Source: Acidimicrobiaceae bacterium (GTDB taxonomy: Bacteria; Actinomycetota; Acidimicrobiia; Acidimicrobiales; RAAP-2). From it: a stretch of 64,000 bases of DNA. Location: NCBI GenBank assembly GCA_003152015.1, contig PLZF01000054.1:1-64000 (forward strand), written 5' to 3'. Each line of letters begins with the position of its first letter. Within the stretch, counting starts at the first letter, position 1. The notes beneath the pieces were generated by a model. It saw only the letters and a list, made by a program, of their open reading frames with translations, was not told the origin of the DNA and did no database searches. The translations under genes were made by a program, and so were the position numbers. Below are positions 1 through 8,571 of the stretch, one piece after another.

Positions 1-1
1 C

Positions 2-1396
2 GCGCCGCCCGTGCACGACCTCGACCTGCGCGGACACGGCGTCGAGTACGTCCGACCCGACGTGCAGATGGCGTCGATCTACGACGACGGCACCGCGCTC
101 ACGATCCACACGGACCTCGACAAGACCTGTGGATCGATCGCCAGGTTCTCCGAGCAGGACGCCGAGACCTTCCGCCGCCTCTACACCGAGGCACATGGCT
201 ACGTCGACCTGCTCCTAGGCACGCTCATGTACCAGCCGCCGATGTCGGTCAAGGAGCTGACGAAGGCGCTGTCGATCTTCGGCGTGGAAGGCCGGTCCGA
301 GTTCCTCTCGGTCAAGCTGCGTCGCGAGACCATCAACCAGTTCCTCGACCAGCACTTCACGCATCCCAAGGTGAAGGCGCACCTCGCCTTCCACGGTGCG
401 GTGTGCGCCTACACTAACGACGTGCCGGGGCTCGCTATCGGCTTCCCGCTCCTCGTCGGCAAGATCGACAACTGGCACCTGTGCGTCGGCGGCTCGCACC
501 GCCTCGCCCATGCGCTGTGGCGCGACCTCGCGCAGCACGGCGGCGTGATGGTCAGCGACGCCGACGTCCGGGTGATCGTCGTCGAAGATGGCCGTGCCGT
601 AGGGGTCCGCCTCGCGGACGGCGCGGAGATCGCGGCGCGCAGGCTCGTCGCGTCGACCGTGTCGGTGGAACAGACCTTCCTCGAGTTCCTCGAGCCAGCG
701 GCGCTGCCGGCGGAACTACCCGAGCGCGTGCGGAAGGACGTCAAGCACAAGGACTGGTCGCTGTTCTCGGTGCACCTCGCGATGTCCGCACTGCCGCGGT
801 ACGAGGCTGCCGCATTCGATCCCGACGTGGACCGGGCGTGGGTTGTCAACCTCGGCTACGGGTCGCTCCAGGAGTTGAACGCCGATTTCGACGCGGTGCG
901 CGCAGGACGGCTCCCCGAGCCGAAGCCGAACGCGGCCGTCAACTCGCTCTACGATCCGACCGACGCTCCCGCGGGGTGCTTCACCGGCCTGCTTCGCCAG
1001 TTCGCACCGTTCTCGATCGCCCAGGGAGGCGAGGGCGAGTGGGAGAGCCTCGGTCGGTGGTACGGGCACCGCTGCATCGAGGCGTGGCGCCGCTACGCGC
1101 CGAACCTCACCGACGACTCGATCATCGACTGGGTGCCCTACACCCCGCAGGAGATCACCCAAAAGCTCCCGAACATGGTCCGCGGGGACTGGATGATGGG
1201 CGAGGTGAGCCTCGCGAACATGCTCGACCAGCGTCCTCTGCCCGAGCTCGGCCAGTACCGCACGCCGGTCGACGCCCTCTACATGGCCGGCTCGACCCAG
1301 CACCCGCACGGCTTCATCACGTTCGCCCCCGCGTACAACGCGCTGCAGGTGATCGCCGACGACCTCGGCATCGACGCGTGGTGGCGGCAAGTGTGA
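2..1396 (+). CDS. FAD-dependent phytoene-desaturase-like oxidoreductase, 3' part
   Basis: Only the C-terminal ~464 codons lie in the window. The frame is open from base 2 and the dinucleotide-binding GxGxxG N-terminus is absent, so the gene starts upstream. The segment YMAGSTQHPHGFITFAP (about residue 424 counted from base 11) is the block that closes the FAD site near the C-terminus of phytoene desaturase/carotene isomerase-type flavoproteins, and GGSHRLAHAL near residue 160 also fits that fold. Members desaturate, isomerise or saturate polyenes and related lipids; the substrate cannot be read from sequence. Its TGA overlaps the GTG of the next gene by four bases, so the two are probably translationally coupled. 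No carotenoid synthesis gene is visible downstream. Confidence 0.75.
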   Translation, partial: APPVHDLDLRGHGVEYVRPDVQMASIYDDGTALTIHTDLDKTCGSIARFSEQDAETFRRLYTEAHGYVDLLLGTLMYQPPMSVKELTKALSIFGVEGRSEFLSVKLRRETINQFLDQHFTHPKVKAHLAFHGAVCAYTNDVPGLAIGFPLLVGKIDNWHLCVGGSHRLAHALWRDLAQHGGVMVSDADVRVIVVEDGRAVGVRLADGAEIAARRLVASTVSVEQTFLEFLEPAALPAELPERVRKDVKHKDWSLFSVHLAMSALPRYEAAAFDPDVDRAWVVNLGYGSLQELNADFDAVRAGRLPEPKPNAAVNSLYDPTDAPAGCFTGLLRQFAPFSIAQGGEGEWESLGRWYGHRCIEAWRRYAPNLTDDSIIDWVPYTPQEITQKLPNMVRGDWMMGEVSLANMLDQRPLPELGQYRTPVDALYMAGSTQHPHGFITFAPAYNALQVIADDLGIDAWWRQV

Positions 1397-1926
1397 CCTC
1401 GGCCGTAGGGTCCACCGGCGGCCAGGGGCGCGGCCCCACCCAGGTTCGGCTCGCGGCGGGGGCGGAGGCATCCGGGCTCGCGAGCATGCTCGCGAGCCTC
1501 CTCGAGGACAACCTTCGCGACTTCCCGACGCGTGCGCTGGCCGCCCGCCTCGCCCGCGGCGACGTCGTGCTGCTCGCCTCGGATCGCGACATGGCGGTGA
1601 CGCTCTCGTTCCGGTCCGACGAGATCGTGGTCGACGAGGGGGCGCTGACCGGCGTCGCGACCCTGGCGGGCGCGTGGCTCGACCTCGCAAGGCTGTGCAG
1701 CGGGCAGCGCTCCGCGTTCGCCTCGATGCGCTCCGGCGACCTTCGGATCACCCCGGGACGGGGCATGCGGGCGGCCGCCGGGGCCGGTCTCGCCCTGTCT
1801 GTCCCGAGGTCCTTCTACGACGAGGATCAGGGACGAGGCCGGCGTCGACGGACGCTCATGGCGCTGGCGGTGCTAGGCGCCGTGCTGCTCGCCGCACTTG
1901 TTGTACATCGGGAGGGTGCGACATGA
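1393..1926 (+). CDS. SCP2-like small protein with C-terminal membrane anchor
   Basis: A 177-aa protein. I choose GTG 1393 because it overlaps the upstream stop as GTGA; GTG 1381 in the same frame is the alternative. The core runs from VVLLASDRDMAVTLSF through a stretch of alternating acidic and hydrophobic residues to GDLRI. This resembles the beta-strand order of SCP2 sterol/lipid-carrier domains (ligand density, then a loading loop, then a closing strand). The last ~25 residues are a basic patch followed by a hydrophobic helix (MALAVLGAVLLAALVV), which suggests a tail anchor. The stop overlaps the next ATG (ATGA). Being coupled to a lipid-type flavoprotein, it may present or retain a hydrophobic substrate at the membrane; that is inference. 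Family assignment is tentative. Confidence 0.5.
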   Translation: MTSAVGSTGGQGRGPTQVRLAAGAEASGLASMLASLLEDNLRDFPTRALAARLARGDVVLLASDRDMAVTLSFRSDEIVVDEGALTGVATLAGAWLDLARLCSGQRSAFASMRSGDLRITPGRGMRAAAGAGLALSVPRSFYDEDQGRGRRRRTLMALAVLGAVLLAALVVHREGAT

Positions 1927-2831
1927 CCCACGTCCTGCTCGCCACGGAGGCGGGCCTGCTGCGCCTCGACGCGTCCGGTTCGACCGTGGATGTCGACTTC
2001 GAGGGCATCGACGTCGTCTCGGTCGCCGCCCTCGGCGACGAGGTCGCAGCGGCGGTGTCGGGCGGTGGTGTGTGGCTTCGAACAGGAGGTTCCTGGCGCG
2101 AGCTCGGCCTCCGTGACGCGACCGTGTGGACCGTCGCGCTCGCCGGCGCCGACGAGGTCTATGCGGGCGTGGAGCCAGCGGCACTGTGGCGACTCGGCGG
2201 TCGCGGGCCCGAGGAGCTCTCGGGCCTCGCCGCCGTCGCGGGGCACGACGACTGGCACTCGCCGTGGGGCCCCGCGGACCTTTCAACGATCGTCGTCGAC
2301 GGCGATCGGCTGCTCGTGGGCGTCGAGCTCGGCGGCGTCGCGGTCAGCCACGACCGGGGCGCGACCTGGGAGGCACGCAACGGCGGGCTCTTCGACGACG
2401 TGCACGTTGTCCTGGCCGACGGCCCGCTGCTGTACGCGACCACCGGCATGGGCTGCTTCGTGAGCCTCGACGAGGGCTGGCGCTGGTCGTGGGCGAGCGA
2501 CGGGATCGACCGCGGATACACGCTGGGGCTCGCGTGGACCGACGATGCCGCCGTCGTGAGCGCAGCCTCCGGCCCTCCTCCGCTGTGGGAGGCCGGCGGT
2601 CCCGAGGCGGCCATCTACCGATCGTCGTCTCGCGGGCGCGAACCTCGGTGGGAACGGGTGTTCGACGCGTTCGGCGGGGCCGTCGAGCGGAACTGCCTGC
2701 AGGCGCGAGATGCGCTCGTCGTCGCAGGGACGACCGACGGCGAGCTGCTCATCAGCCGAGACGCGGGGCGCACCTTCTCGGTCGGGCGATCGGACCTCCC
2801 TGCGGTCAACGCGGTCGCGCTCGCTGGGTAG
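1923..2831 (+). CDS. BNR/sortilin-type propeller-like protein
   Basis: A 302-aa protein starting at ATG 1923, which overlaps the previous stop by four bases. It has repeated short beta motifs with the Asp-box flavour SHDRGATWEARNGGLFDD (residues ~140-157) and SRDAGRTFSVG near the C-terminus. These are the S-x-D-x-G-x-T-W signature of BNR repeats found in sialidase- and VPS10-like propellers. No signal peptide is visible, so it is probably cytosolic. It forms a three-gene overlapping set with the flavoprotein and the SCP2-like protein. No catalytic residues can be assigned; a scaffold or sensor role is as likely as hydrolysis. Confidence 0.6.
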   Translation: MTHVLLATEAGLLRLDASGSTVDVDFEGIDVVSVAALGDEVAAAVSGGGVWLRTGGSWRELGLRDATVWTVALAGADEVYAGVEPAALWRLGGRGPEELSGLAAVAGHDDWHSPWGPADLSTIVVDGDRLLVGVELGGVAVSHDRGATWEARNGGLFDDVHVVLADGPLLYATTGMGCFVSLDEGWRWSWASDGIDRGYTLGLAWTDDAAVVSAASGPPPLWEAGGPEAAIYRSSSRGREPRWERVFDAFGGAVERNCLQARDALVVAGTTDGELLISRDAGRTFSVGRSDLPAVNAVALAG

Positions 2832-2836
2832 GCCGC

Positions 2837-2868
2837 CCCGAGGTGCTGCGAACGCGGGTCGCCTCGGG
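2837..2868 (+). terminator. Hairpin after the first operon
   Basis: The arms CCCGAGG (2837-2843) and CCTCGGG (2862-2868) form a perfect 7-bp stem with an 18-nt loop just after the stop of the propeller-like gene. There is no U-tract, which is common in high-GC actinobacteria. It could end the operon or simply stabilise the 3' end. Confidence 0.35.
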
Positions 2869-3114
2869 AGCGCGCGCCGCAGCGGCGCCGGAGAGCGGCC
2901 GAGGCGGGTCCGGTCAGGGTGGGCGAACGGAAGTCAGAATCCAATTCTCATCAGGTCGAATGTTGTGACGTTGACAACGAGTGGAGATGATGGTGCGAGT
3001 GGAGGTGATGGGACTATTTCGGACCCCTCCCAGACGCCCTCTTCACCTGGCAGCGTTCGGGTGCCGGTCACCACAGCTAATCGGGTCACCCAGTGACTTA
3101 CTCGACTTTCTCAC

Positions 3115-3981
3115 CTACGCGGCGACGTCTTCCCAGGCCAGGCGGAGGATGGTGATTTCTTGTGGGGTGGGCGGTTGGGGGTCTTCGTGGCGATATTGGG
3201 CGGCGATGATGACGCGACGGAGCTTGGCGAGCATGTCGAGGACCGAGGGCTGGGTCTTCTCCCGGTACCACGGGGCCAGCTCTCGCGCCGCTGCGACGTC
3301 GTCGGGGTGGTGTCCGGCGGTGGCATACCAGCAGACAGCGAGGGTGTTTACGGCGAGCGCGAACGGGACGGTGCGTTCGACGGCGGAGCGCAGTCGGTTG
3401 CGGGCCTGGCCGACGCCGCCGATCTGCTTGGCGTCTTCGATCGCGACCTCGATGGACCAGCGCGAGGCATACCGCTCGATGACTTGCGCGGCGCGAGCGG
3501 CCAGGTCGGTGGTGACCAGCGCCACGTCGTAGCCGGTCTTCGATTTGTCGCGGACCGGGACGACCTGTACGGCTTGCGGGCCGAACACGCCGCACCACAG
3601 ACAGCGGATCACTGCGACCGAGACGGTTGTGGTCGTGCCGTAGCGGGTGACGGTGGTCGGGGTGAACTTGGCGCTGCCCGCGAGGTTGGCCAGAGAAGCC
3701 AGCTTGGCGCCTTTGAGTCGGGGCCGGCCGCGTTTGCCGGTGCGTCGCGGCGCGAGTTCGTAGAGCGATGCGTTGGACCTGAGCCGAGTGGTCCAGGTGA
3801 CGCCATCCGGCAGGCCACGTAGCACCTTGCCCGCGTAGGCGGAGTCGGCGACTACGTGCAGCATCCGGCCGGGCAGCGCGACCGCCAACGCCTCCACCAG
3901 CCGGCGGGCCAGCACGAGCCGGGACGAGTCGTCGCTGTGCTTGCGGACCAGAGCGAAACCAACCGGCAGCGCGATGGGCCG
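3115..3981 (-). pseudogene. IS701/IS4-type DDE transposase, 3' remnant
   Basis: About 289 codons of a transposase are in frame up to 3981, where the sequence runs straight into the inverted repeat of another IS. The remnant has VVADSAYAG (second catalytic Asp), the TGKRGRPRLKG block and the IEVAIEDAKQIGG segment (catalytic Glu region) typical of IS701-like DDE endonucleases. The N-terminal third with the first Asp is missing. The family usually has over 400 residues, so the enzyme is dead. A TTG at 3993, inside the neighbouring IS end, would give an artificial start. The missing 5' part is not found on the other side of the IS, so DNA was deleted after insertion. Confidence 0.8.
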
Positions 3982-5301
3982 TGAAGGGTCCAAAAACGCG
4001 AAGTGGCGCCGTTTCTGTTGATGTGCGCGGCAGGGACGGAGGGTTCTGGGTCAAGGGGATGGAATGCCAGGCGCGAGCGGTAGAGCCTGCTTGCTGCCCG
4101 AGAGCGGAGTGCTTGGCAGTAAAGGCGTCGCGGCGCTTCCCCTTCTGGGTGTGCCGGGAGCGACCTGTGGTCAGGCAGCAGCCCGGTCGTACTCGCAGAC
4201 GATGCCTCCGAGGATGTCGCGACGAATGATGGCACCGCCACCGTTCGCCGTGACCGGGCAGGGGATCGGCTGGGAGAGTTGCAGGCCGCGATGCGGTCTC
4301 GCTTCGTTGTAGTGCCGGACGTACTCGTCGAGCACCGATTCGAGATGTCGTCGTGAGACGACGAGGAGATGGTCGAGGCACTCGGATCGGATGGTGCGCA
4401 CGAAACGCTCCGCATGCGCGTTTGCACGAGGCGAGCGCACCGGGGTCTTGATGATCTTGACGCCGATCGAGGTGAACATTTCGTCGAAGCTGGCGGTGAA
4501 CTTGGTGTCTCGGTCGCGGATGAGGAACCGGAAGCGTCGACCCGTCTCTTCGAGGTCGGCCGCGAAGTTCCGTGCGACCTGGGTCACCCATTGGCCGTTC
4601 GGGTTGGTGGTGACACCGAGGACGTGGACGACGCGTCGCTCCAGCTCGATCACGAACAGCACGTAGTACCGGCGGAGCAACACAGTGTCGATATGGAAGA
4701 AGTCGGTGGCCACGATGCCCTTGGCCTGGGCGGAGAGGAACTGGGTCCAGGTGGGACCCTCACGTCGGGGAGCAGGTGGGAGACCGTGGCGTCGCAGCAC
4801 CATAGCGACGCTCGTCTTCGACACAGTGACGTTGAGTTTCTTGAGCTCGCCGACGATCCGGAGGTAACCCCACCGGGGGTTCTCCCGAGCGAAACGGCAG
4901 ATCAGCTGGATGGTCTCGTCGGGAAGAGCCGGTCGTCCCGGTCTGCGGTGCGGGTAGGTCCAGCGCCTGCGGACCAGCGCACGGTGCCAACCGAGGATGG
5001 TCTTCGGCGTGACCAGGAACGAACCCCAGCATTCGCGAGGCACGAGACCGGCGAGGAGGGCGACAACGGCACGGTCGGACCAGGTGAAGCGTGGACGGGC
5101 GACCTGGCGGCGAAGCACAGCCAGTTGGTGGCGGAGCACGAGGATCTCGGCATCTTTGGCGACCGCGTCCATCCGGAGGACGTGGAGCATTTCGAGGACG
5201 CGTCGGAAGAGGCGGTAGAGGAAGGAGAGCGCCACGGAGGGGAGCCTCGCCGCGCGCGTTCCCGCCGGTCAAGTCGGGTCGGGTGGTTTCTGGACCCTTC
5301 A
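3982..5301 (-). mobile_element. Complete 1320-bp IS with rve-type transposase
   Basis: The ends are inverted repeats. TGAAGGGTCCA at 3982-3992 matches TGGACCCTTCA at 5291-5301, and the match extends to about 16 bp with one mismatch. The element carries one transposase gene on the minus strand (4171-5235) plus ~180 bp of non-coding DNA on the 3' side. The flanking bases (...gatgggccg on the left, gggttcccg... on the right) do not form a direct repeat, so no target-site duplication survives. The left neighbour is a truncated IS701 gene and the right neighbour a chromosomal gene, which fits insertion followed by an adjacent deletion. Confidence 0.8.
4171..5235 (-). CDS. Integrase-core (rve, DDE) transposase
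   Basis: A 354-aa full-length transposase of the IS3/IS481-like integrase-core class, in a single ORF with no separate orfA. The N-terminal part has a helical segment and an HTH-like region (about 25-160). The catalytic core follows: VATDFFHIDT (Asp), FLIRDRDTKF (Asp), then PRANAHAERFVRTIRSEC (Glu) with the usual spacing. The C-terminus has the YNEARPHRGLQL motif shared by this superfamily. It lies wholly inside the inverted repeats at 3982 and 5301, and the frame looks intact, so the element may be active. In this type the transposase makes the strand-transfer complex by itself. Confidence 0.88.
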   Translation of the reverse strand: MALSFLYRLFRRVLEMLHVLRMDAVAKDAEILVLRHQLAVLRRQVARPRFTWSDRAVVALLAGLVPRECWGSFLVTPKTILGWHRALVRRRWTYPHRRPGRPALPDETIQLICRFARENPRWGYLRIVGELKKLNVTVSKTSVAMVLRRHGLPPAPRREGPTWTQFLSAQAKGIVATDFFHIDTVLLRRYYVLFVIELERRVVHVLGVTTNPNGQWVTQVARNFAADLEETGRRFRFLIRDRDTKFTASFDEMFTSIGVKIIKTPVRSPRANAHAERFVRTIRSECLDHLLVVSRRHLESVLDEYVRHYNEARPHRGLQLSQPIPCPVTANGGGAIIRRDILGGIVCEYDRAAA

Positions 5302-6885
5302 GGGTTCCCGAATACTTCCATGCCGAGGTGCTTTTGGGCGCTCAGACGACGATTTCTCCTGGCCATTGGACTTGCGAGTTGTCTGAACGGACCTCAAAAG
5401 TGATGCGAGGACGGCGACGGCCAATACGAGGGGAAGGCTACCGAGCTCAAATTGGAACCGCATGTTTTCACCGAGCGAAGTGAGTGATGTTGCCAGGAAG
5501 CTGTACGTTACGGTCAGCCACAGGACCACCAGCGTGCCAGCGAAGGACCGAGAGCGGCGCCGTCGAAAGATGACGAACGGAGCCACAAGCAGGGCGAGTA
5601 GGTATTCGACCACAGTGGAGTACGAGTACGCGCCGGCGCTCGGGGCTGCACCCGTGGTGGAGGCCAGCAATCCGGCGTACACGCCACTGTGAGCTTGCCA
5701 GAGTATCGCCGCGTCGTAGAAGGTTTCGTAACCCGAGATGCGTGCTCCGTCGCCTGCATAGTTGTCGGAGGGAAGTTGAAATTGGTCGGCCGGGACAAAC
5801 CACACTTCGGCGCCCAACGCCACGTTCCGGGCATAGGCACCAGGATTCATTCGGATGTAGGCCAGGTCGGCCCGCAAATACAGGTTCGATACGGCCACGT
5901 AGGCCAGATTGTTGTAGTTGGTCGCGCCGTCAGACTTGAGGAGGGAATCCAAGGTTCGTACGCCGGTAGTCCCGGTTTGCACGAATAGGGGGTCGTATAC
6001 GCCAACCGGCGCAAAGGGGATCTCGGTTGCTATCGGACTCAAGTGGCCCTCGTGAACCAACTTGTTCAGTTGTGCTTTTGGCGCACGGGCGATGGTGGTG
6101 GAAGCGAGGTTCATGCCGAACCAACTGCTCGTCGTCGCCGTCCCGAATATCACCGCATTCTTCGCGTACCATCCGCCCACCAGGAGGAGTGAGATAGCTG
6201 TCACGAGAAAAACCTGACGCCACACCGGCCTCATCAAGAAGAGGAGCGCGGCCATCACGGCAATCAACCACACCCACTGATACGTACTGTCGTCGAGCAC
6301 AACCAAGGCGAAACAGGTGAAGCAGCCCACGCCCCAACCTGTACGACGCGTCTTCATGAACCGTGCACAGCAGTAGGCACCGACAGTGAGCAGGCTTGCC
6401 GCCGGATACGACCACGACAACCAGTTCTCGTAGAGAATCGTTGCCGGATTTGCAACGACAACAAGCGACACGGTCGCTGCTGCCCACGGCGGCACCTGCA
6501 ACTCCGCCAACAAGAGATAGGTACTGCCGGCGAGAAGCAACCCGAGTAACCAGAAGCATCCTGCCGCGACTGGCTGTTGCACCCCCAGCGGCAGATGTAA
6601 CAAAATCCCGCAGTACAGATTGAACAGAGGGGGCTGACTGTGCAGATACCACAAACTCTGCACCAGGTCGTGCGTCAGGAGATGGGTGTCGAGCATTTGC
6701 CATAGGTCCTCGGACGGCCCACGAGGATGCAGTGCGGTGGCGTCGAATCGAATACCTATCGCGGCGTAGGCGAGCTGCGAGACAACGAATCCTCCGACCA
6801 CGACCATAAGGCCCCGACGCAGCGCATGCTTCTTATCGACCCTCCCTCTGGGGGCGCGACGAGGAATCGTCTGGGGAGATGTCAT
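5299..6885 (-). CDS. Polytopic GT-C-like membrane protein, 3' end altered by IS
   Basis: About 528 aa, from ATG 6885 (a GTG at 6888 is directly upstream; neither has a clear ribosome-binding site). It has ~10 hydrophobic segments. A loop near residue 80 has the sequence LHSQPPLFNLYCGI, the PPL-type signature of lipid-linked sugar (GT39/PMT-like) glycosyltransferases, preceded by an acidic pair in SEDLWQ. The function is therefore probably transfer of a polyprenyl-phosphate sugar at the membrane; the acceptor is unknown. Base composition is visibly less GC-rich than the neighbours, which suggests a horizontal origin. The stop TGA (5299-5301) is made of the last bases of the adjacent IS, so the native C-terminus is lost or changed. 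Confidence 0.6.
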   Translation of the reverse strand: MTSPQTIPRRAPRGRVDKKHALRRGLMVVVGGFVVSQLAYAAIGIRFDATALHPRGPSEDLWQMLDTHLLTHDLVQSLWYLHSQPPLFNLYCGILLHLPLGVQQPVAAGCFWLLGLLLAGSTYLLLAELQVPPWAAATVSLVVVANPATILYENWLSWSYPAASLLTVGAYCCARFMKTRRTGWGVGCFTCFALVVLDDSTYQWVWLIAVMAALLFLMRPVWRQVFLVTAISLLLVGGWYAKNAVIFGTATTSSWFGMNLASTTIARAPKAQLNKLVHEGHLSPIATEIPFAPVGVYDPLFVQTGTTGVRTLDSLLKSDGATNYNNLAYVAVSNLYLRADLAYIRMNPGAYARNVALGAEVWFVPADQFQLPSDNYAGDGARISGYETFYDAAILWQAHSGVYAGLLASTTGAAPSAGAYSYSTVVEYLLALLVAPFVIFRRRRSRSFAGTLVVLWLTVTYSFLATSLTSLGENMRFQFELGSLPLVLAVAVLASLLRSVQTTRKSNGQEKSSSERPKAPRHGSIREP

Positions 6886-6979
6886 CACGTACTGGGGTAG
6901 GTCAAAAACAGAGGGTGGCTGTGCACAATGCCCAGCGCACTTGGTTGATCCGCCGGCCCATTCACCAATCGTCCCACCC

Positions 6980-7717
6980 TCAGTTGGTTCTCAGCCAGGA
7001 ACTATATGCGACATTGAGGTGTCGAATCTCTCGCTTCGTGCAGGTTCGATCCTTCCTCAATCGGGCGCGGAACGAATCGACTGTTGACCATCTGGACGCG
7101 GCGCTCCTTGAAGAACCCTGGGCGAGACTCGCCATCAACTTGGTCGGGGCTCCGGCATAACCGGGGTCGAGCCACATGGTTTCGATGTCTGCCAGCAGGC
7201 CTTGCTCTGCGATGCCGTCGAGCGTTGGGGCGAGCAGGCGAATGTCGTGACAGTTGGCTCCGTCTGTGGCCCAACCGATCGGGATCGCCACCCTGTCAGT
7301 GGCAATCGACCACTTCCACCCCAGTTTGCCTCGGTCGACCGGGCTCTTCCCTGTTCCTTGTCCACCACCTGGGGCTTTGTGGGTCGAACCGTCTATGGCG
7401 ACTTCGGAGAGGTCGAGCCCAATGAGCTTGTCGTAGCCAGCCAAGGCTTCATTGGCAATGGCGTCGAAGATGCCGGCTTGGACCCATTCATCGCGCCGCT
7501 GCCGGGCTGTCGTGTCGGAAACCACTCGGCCGGTGATCTGTTCGGCGTCCTCCCACGAGCACCCTGTGCCCAGACGGGCCATCATGACCTTGAAGCAATC
7601 CCGGTCGGACTTACGGGGCCGATGGCAACCCAAGGGATGGCGTTCATTTCGGACCGGGATGAGGGGCTCAACCCCAGCCCAAAGAGCATCGAACACCTCT
7701 GAATCGAGCGCGCGCAT
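6980..7717 (-). CDS. IS5-family transposase, degenerate C-terminus
   Basis: A 245-aa protein with an N-terminal domain of the DUF4096 kind (ALWAGVEPLIPV) and the DDE core: EVAIDGSTHKAP (first Asp), then WATDGANCHD, then MWLDPGYAG (second Asp). The expected VERT-type Glu block is replaced by a degenerate STVDSFRARLRK segment, in which an Asp sits where Glu is normally found and the helices after it are cut short. A point mutation or frameshift near 7060-7090 is likely, because another minus frame there also reads like transposase. Probably inactive. It lies between the GT-C-like gene and the AbiE pair. Confidence 0.7.
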   Translation of the reverse strand: MRALDSEVFDALWAGVEPLIPVRNERHPLGCHRPRKSDRDCFKVMMARLGTGCSWEDAEQITGRVVSDTTARQRRDEWVQAGIFDAIANEALAGYDKLIGLDLSEVAIDGSTHKAPGGGQGTGKSPVDRGKLGWKWSIATDRVAIPIGWATDGANCHDIRLLAPTLDGIAEQGLLADIETMWLDPGYAGAPTKLMASLAQGSSRSAASRWSTVDSFRARLRKDRTCTKREIRHLNVAYSSWLRTN

Positions 7718-7760
7718 AATTCAAGCACCTCCACTTGGTCGTTGGTGCGTTGGGTAAGCA

Positions 7761-7777
7761 CCCCAAGTCTCTTGGGG
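7761..7777. other. Perfect hairpin CCCCAAG-tct-CTTGGGG
   Basis: A 7-bp perfect stem with a 3-nt loop between the IS5 remnant and the AbiE promoter. There is no T-tract on either strand. It could be part of the IS end or a transcription barrier ahead of abiEi. Confidence 0.3.
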
Positions 7778-7917
7778 CCAACACCACGACCGGTGGATGT
7801 TGGTCAGAACGTCGTAAGCCGTCCACCGTCTTCCGGATCGCGTGCCTAGGACGCTTTCACACGGATGAGGTCTACCCGGTTCGTTCTGGCCGGCGGGCCT
7901 GTAGTGGGGGTGGAAGT

Positions 7918-7952
7918 TTGGCCCGTGATGACAGAGAACTGCTATAGTTTTC
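7918..7952 (+). promoter_or_regulatory. abiE promoter with operator-like inverted repeat
   Basis: A -10 TATAGT (7943-7948) lies 19 nt after TTGGCC (7918-7923). The arms GAGAACT (7934-7940) and AGTTTTC (7946-7952) form an inverted repeat with one mismatch and 5-nt spacing across the -10 box. AbiEi antitoxins are known to bind inverted repeats at their own promoters, so this is a candidate autoregulatory site. A strong ribosome-binding site AAGGAGGT (7957-7964) follows. Confidence 0.5.
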
Positions 7953-7968
7953 TTACAAGGAGGTTCTG

Positions 7969-8571
7969 ATGAGTGCCGCTGCTGCCATCCGAGCCAAAGT
8001 TGACAGTGCCAGTCCGGGGACGTTCATTCGGGCAGGCGATTTTGATTCGTCGCGGTCGGCTGTGGACACAGCCTTGTCACGGTTGAGCGCCGCTCGTTCC
8101 GATCTGGTCCGGGTCAGTCGGGGCATTTACTGGAAGGGGGTTGACTCCCGGTACGGACCGGGGCGCCCAAGTCTGCTCGATGTCGCGCATACTGCTGCCG
8201 GCAACCGGGGTGTCGGACCCACTGGCTGGACCGCATCGCATGTGCTTGGGCTGACCACGCAGGTCCCTGCTGTGCCCGAGCTGACGACCGTGGGTCCGGT
8301 GCCGACTCGGGTGAAGGACGTGGCGTTCCATCGACGAAGCAATACCGACCGTGGCGATCTGACGTTTCTCGACATCGCTCTTCTTGAGGTGCTCCGCGAT
8401 GATCTCCGGCATGTCGACGGGGGCTGGGACGCGTTGGTCGATCGGGTTGTTGAGCTAGTCGGCACTGGCCAACTGGACCTGGGTCGACTGGCGCGAGTCG
8501 TCATCACTGACCGCTCGCCAACCGCCCGAACCAACTTTGCCCGCTTGCGCTCCGCTGTGCGAGGCCGATGA
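7969..8571 (+). CDS. abiEi: AbiEi-type antitoxin/transcription regulator
   Basis: A 200-aa protein with an ideal AAGGAGGT five bases before ATG 7969. The N-terminus (about 15-60) is a winged-helix-like segment in which SAVDTALSRLSAARSDLVRVSRGIYW matches the DNA-binding part of DUF6088/AbiEi antitoxins (quoted here as a region at residues ~28-53). The rest is the AbiEi C-terminal region that neutralises the toxin. The stop overlaps the toxin ATG (ATGA), the standard arrangement for type IV AbiE pairs, in which antitoxin and toxin do not bind each other. The operator-like inverted repeat upstream fits negative autoregulation. The pair sits in mobile-element debris, as such modules often do. Confidence 0.82.
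   Translation: MSAAAAIRAKVDSASPGTFIRAGDFDSSRSAVDTALSRLSAARSDLVRVSRGIYWKGVDSRYGPGRPSLLDVAHTAAGNRGVGPTGWTASHVLGLTTQVPAVPELTTVGPVPTRVKDVAFHRRSNTDRGDLTFLDIALLEVLRDDLRHVDGGWDALVDRVVELVGTGQLDLGRLARVVITDRSPTARTNFARLRSAVRGR

Noticed and set aside
3981-4312. Plus-strand open frames in the left part of the IS
   Set aside because: They lie antisense to transposase or inside the non-coding IS end, with no ribosome-binding site or motif.
3982-5301. Target-site duplication of the IS
   Set aside because: The flanking 3-9 bases on each side were compared and do not match.
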